Origin: Microbacterium hydrocarbonoxydans
GTDB taxonomy: Bacteria; Actinomycetota; Actinomycetes; Actinomycetales; Microbacteriaceae
NCBI RefSeq assembly: GCF_023715885.1
Contig: NZ_JAMBOY010000001.1
Coordinates: 1 to 64,000 of the forward strand
Reading direction: 5' to 3'
Length of the DNA stretch: 64,000 bases
Shown here one piece after another: positions 61,544 to 64,000 of this stretch (positions are counted from its first letter, which is position 1; each line of letters starts with the position of its first letter). The position numbers and the translations under genes were made by a program. The notes below the pieces were generated by a model. The model searched no databases, was not told the DNA's origin, and saw nothing but the letters and a program-made list of their open reading frames with translations.

Positions 61544-62854
61544 GTGGCGTCTGCGCCCGTCTTCTCCTCAGCGCCTCCGTTCCTGCCTCGAAATGAGGTT
61601 CGATCGCCCGTTGCCCAGGCCGTCGCCCTCGCCGTCACCGTCATCATCGCGATCCGCGTCGATCTGCAGTTCTCGCTGACAGTCGGCGGAGCCGCCGCGC
61701 TCGTGCTCCTCCCTCTCTGGTTCGGCACCGCCGTCCGCAACCGATGGGTGCGGCTCATCGCGGTCCTCGCGGTGACCGCCACCGCATCGGGCGTGCTGCT
61801 GACCATGATCAATGCGGCGAATCACACGCAAGTCGCATTCGACCTCGCCGCGCGTGCGGTGTCGATCCTCCAGCTGGCCGCGGTCATCGGCTTCCTCGTC
61901 TGGGCTCACCACGTGACCTCCCTGGCCAAGACCTCGGTCGCGTTCGCCTTGGGCCTCGCAATCTCCATCCCCTTGCACGTCAGCGACGACCCGAACCTTT
62001 GGCGTTTCACGCTCTCGGTGCCGCTCGGCGTATTCGTGCTCGCGCTGTGCTCGCTCACCGATCGATTGATGCTCACGCTCGGCGTGATCGCCGGCCTTGC
62101 TGTGATCGGTCTTCTGAACGACTCGCGATCGAACTCCGCATTCCTTCTCCTCACGGGCGTTGTGCTGATCTGGCAGCGCCTATCGGTTGTCGGTTCGAAA
62201 CGGACACGTGGGTGGGGTGGCGTGCTCTCGATCGCGGCAGCGGGCGGGCTGATCGCGATGCTGCTCCAGAGCGCGATCCTCGAAGGCTACTTCGGTGAGG
62301 TGACACAGGCGCGCACGGCCGAGCAGATCCAGCGGGGTGGTAGCGTCGTGGTGGGCGGTCGGCCCGAGCTCGCGGCGAGTCTCGCCCTGATCGCCCGCTA
62401 TCCGTTCGGGCTCGGCTCGGGAATCAAAGCGAGCTACGACGACATCCAGGCCGCCAAGTCAGCGATGGCCGGCATCGGCTACGACCCCAACAACGGCTAC
62501 GTCGAGCGTTTCATGTTCGGTAGCGGGATCGAGGTGCATTCCGTCATCGGCGACTACTGGATCTGGTACGGACTCGCGGGAGTCGCCGTCGTGTTGGCCG
62601 TGCTCATCCTGCTCGTCTCGGCCATCAAACGCGGCTACGTCGCCGGCGCACTGACCCCTCTGCTCGTGTACCTCGCAGCGCGCGCCTTCTGGGACCTCGC
62701 ATTCAGCCCGTTCGACTCGGCGCTGCGCTTGTGGCCCCTCACCATTTCGATCGCGATCGCTTACGCGACCTACTCTTTCAGTCACCAGCGCGCCGACCTC
62801 GACGTGATCGCCCCGACGAGAGGGGTCCGGTCACAAGCGGTGATGAGCCCGTGA
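61544..62854 (+). CDS. O-antigen ligase / Wzy-like polymerase membrane protein
   Basis: 436 residues, ten to twelve TM helices. The large extracytoplasmic loop near residues 255-330 (FGEVTQARTAEQIQRGGSVVVGGRPELAASLALIARYPFGLGSG, then HSVIGDYWIWYGLAG) has the R...H spacing found in the Wzy_C/ligase superfamily. It should polymerise repeat units on the outer face. The start is GTG 61544 with GGGAGGTGA 7 nt upstream. A small hairpin GACGG-agag-CCGTC (61465-61478) and a -10-like TAGGCT (61483) precede it. Confidence 0.82.
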   Translation: MASAPVFSSAPPFLPRNEVRSPVAQAVALAVTVIIAIRVDLQFSLTVGGAAALVLLPLWFGTAVRNRWVRLIAVLAVTATASGVLLTMINAANHTQVAFDLAARAVSILQLAAVIGFLVWAHHVTSLAKTSVAFALGLAISIPLHVSDDPNLWRFTLSVPLGVFVLALCSLTDRLMLTLGVIAGLAVIGLLNDSRSNSAFLLLTGVVLIWQRLSVVGSKRTRGWGGVLSIAAAGGLIAMLLQSAILEGYFGEVTQARTAEQIQRGGSVVVGGRPELAASLALIARYPFGLGSGIKASYDDIQAAKSAMAGIGYDPNNGYVERFMFGSGIEVHSVIGDYWIWYGLAGVAVVLAVLILLVSAIKRGYVAGALTPLLVYLAARAFWDLAFSPFDSALRLWPLTISIAIAYATYSFSHQRADLDVIAPTRGVRSQAVMSP

Positions 62855-63894
62855 ACGCGCAAGCCAAGCCGCGAATCGACTGGGTCGACGCAGGCCGCGG
62901 ATCAGCCATCGCGCTGGTGGTGCTCTTCCACTCCACGAACTGGCTCGGCGAGGCAGGATTCGGCGTAGCCGGCTGGGAATTCTTCGACGAGACAATCGCG
63001 TCGATCCGTCTGCCGCTCTTCTTCACGATGTCCGGGCTGTTCGCCGTGAAGTGGATGCGTGCGAGCTGGGCCGATCTGTGGCGCTCGAAAGTCTCCCTCT
63101 TCGTGTGGGTCTTCGCGGTGTGGAGCGTGATCGCGACATTCTCGTTCATGCTGGGGCTCAATGTGCAGGGGGCCGAGGGCAATTATCTGGGCCAGCTGAA
63201 GAATTTGCTGTGGGCCCCGTTCCTCCCGCGATTCGAACTATGGTTCATCTGGGCTCTGGCGCTGTTCTTCGTCGTGGCCAAGCTCATGACCCGGCTCCCT
63301 CTTGCGATACAGCTAAGCCTCACGGGTGTGCTCTCGATCGTGGCACTCTCGGACGCGTTCGTCGGTAACGCCGGCGTGACGGGGAGTGCGAAGTACTTCT
63401 TCTTTTTCCTCTGCGGGATCCTGCTTCGCGATCGCATCATCCGCTGGAGCAACTCGTCTGGGCCGATACCGCTGACAGCAGTGTTCGCCCTCTGGGTCGC
63501 CCTGGCGCTCGGCGGTACGGCCCTTGGCCTGCGCGCGTTTCCCGGCTACTACTTCGTGTGCTGCGTCGTAGGCGTCTTCGCCGGTGTCGCGGTCAGCCGG
63601 ATGCTCGCGCGAATCCCGGGACCGCGGTACCTGGGCACCCGCACGCTGCCGGTGTATCTCACACACACGACGATCATTCTCGTCGTAGTGTGGATCCTGG
63701 CGCGCACGCTTCCGATGCCCGAATTGGCGCTCCTCGGCGCGGTCCTGCCACCGATCCTCGCCGCGGTCGCAATCGCGGCCTCGCTGGGACTCAGTCGCCT
63801 GGTCTCGCGTGATCGCGTGCTGCGGTACATGTACGTGCAGCCGGCGTGGTTCGCGCGGCGGCCGAGCGACGCGGAGTCGACCGCGCGTCACTGA
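62851..63894 (+). CDS. Acyltransferase family 3 membrane protein
   Basis: A 347-residue multi-TM acyltransferase (Acyl_transf_3). IDWVDAGRGSAIALVVLFHSTNW (with catalytic His) and LPLFFTMSGLFAVKWM are the N-terminal hallmarks. It probably O-acetylates or succinylates the polysaccharide. The start GTG 62851 overlaps the upstream stop by 4 nt; the longer frame to 62731 lies within the polymerase gene. It converges with a gene on the other strand, overlapping it by 7 nt. Confidence 0.9.
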   Translation: MNAQAKPRIDWVDAGRGSAIALVVLFHSTNWLGEAGFGVAGWEFFDETIASIRLPLFFTMSGLFAVKWMRASWADLWRSKVSLFVWVFAVWSVIATFSFMLGLNVQGAEGNYLGQLKNLLWAPFLPRFELWFIWALALFFVVAKLMTRLPLAIQLSLTGVLSIVALSDAFVGNAGVTGSAKYFFFFLCGILLRDRIIRWSNSSGPIPLTAVFALWVALALGGTALGLRAFPGYYFVCCVVGVFAGVAVSRMLARIPGPRYLGTRTLPVYLTHTTIILVVVWILARTLPMPELALLGAVLPPILAAVAIAASLGLSRLVSRDRVLRYMYVQPAWFARRPSDAESTARH

Positions 63895-64000
63895 ACGACG
63901 GGCTCAGAATCAGCCATGTCGAGGCGACGGCGACGTACGTCGAGTCGCACGTAGACCAGGTTCGGCACCACCTGGCAGATCGCAACCGCGAACGAGACCG
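63888..64000 (-). CDS. C-terminal end of a gene on the minus strand (cut by window edge)
   Basis: Reading leftward from the edge, an open frame ends at TGA 63890-63888 and gives SFAVAICQVVPNLVYVRLDVRRRRLDMADSE... at its end: a hydrophobic segment followed by an arginine-rich cytoplasmic tail. This is how a multi-TM protein, for example a flippase or another transporter, would end. It overlaps the acyltransferase end by 7 nt. A polysaccharide flippase is not otherwise visible in the cluster, so this could be it, but the evidence is slight. Confidence 0.5.
   Translation of the reverse strand, partial: VSFAVAICQVVPNLVYVRLDVRRRRLDMADSEPVVQ

Overview
The window reads as chromosome of a high-GC Gram-positive actinobacterium, most likely Microbacteriaceae and probably Microbacterium or a close relative. 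The signs are the strong GC third-position bias, the order tilS-hpt-ftsH-folE-folP-folB-folK-DUF3180-PH-PH-DUF2520, a DivIVA-like coiled-coil protein, LtrA, a DUF4192 gene, and many genes whose -10 box (TANNNT) lies 6 nt before the start codon. That last arrangement indicates leaderless transcription. No prophage, CRISPR array or complete insertion sequence is present; the only mobile trace is the last 25 codons of an IS481-like transposase at the left edge, beside a tRNA-Ser.

Layout. 1-1300: transposase tail, terminator, tRNA-Ser(GCU) and a LacI-type regulator. 1355-12792: an L-rhamnose operon transcribed away from that regulator, with a LacI-style palindrome just after its promoter. It encodes rhamnose isomerase, a four-gene sugar ABC importer, an AraA-family isomerase, rhamnose mutarotase, a fused aldolase/dehydrogenase and rhamnulokinase. 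12805-12884: a long perfect-type hairpin. 12899-15861: a GH3 glycosidase divergent from a TetR regulator. 15892-25789: housekeeping genes (LCP ligase, tRNA-Ser(UGA), HAD phosphatase, serS, lipid kinase, lipoprotein, cardiolipin synthase, DUF4192, lysS). 25893-31486: membrane proteins (DUF2207, two PH-domain proteins, DUF3180) and a DUF2520 protein. 31483-38263: folate operon, ftsH, hpt and tilS, with an oppositely oriented DUF937 gene and a palindromic repeat inserted between hpt and tilS. 38330-41577: TMEM175-like channel, ppa, M23 peptidase and a tRNA-Glu/Asp/Phe operon with terminator. 41670-52490: lipoprotein, a small HTH gene coupled to a Clp-N/SRPBCC gene, AEC transporter, DivIVA-like protein, ABC-2 exporter, fatty acid desaturase, an intradiol-dioxygenase-like lipoprotein and LtrA. 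52591-64000: an exopolysaccharide cluster, continuing past the right edge.

How the genes work together. In the rhamnose operon the ABC importer and mutarotase supply alpha-L-rhamnose, the isomerase makes rhamnulose, the kinase phosphorylates it, and the aldolase/dehydrogenase fusion cleaves the phosphate and oxidises lactaldehyde. In the polysaccharide cluster a WcaJ-like transferase starts a lipid-linked unit, two GT4 enzymes extend it, a Wzy-like protein polymerises it, an acyltransferase decorates it, a Wzz/Wzc-type kinase with a low-molecular-weight phosphatase controls chain length, and a secreted beta-helix protein probably acts on the product.

The most unusual items are: (i) the putative leader of the polysaccharide cluster, with three hairpins that have different stems but the same GTGGG loop, followed by four CTGGGGA repeats; (ii) the HTH / Clp-N-SRPBCC pair, preceded by two CAAC-N4-GTTG operators exactly 28 bp apart; (iii) a desaturase whose best start codon is ATC; and (iv) a strong excess of the word GGATGCC/GGCATCC across the window.
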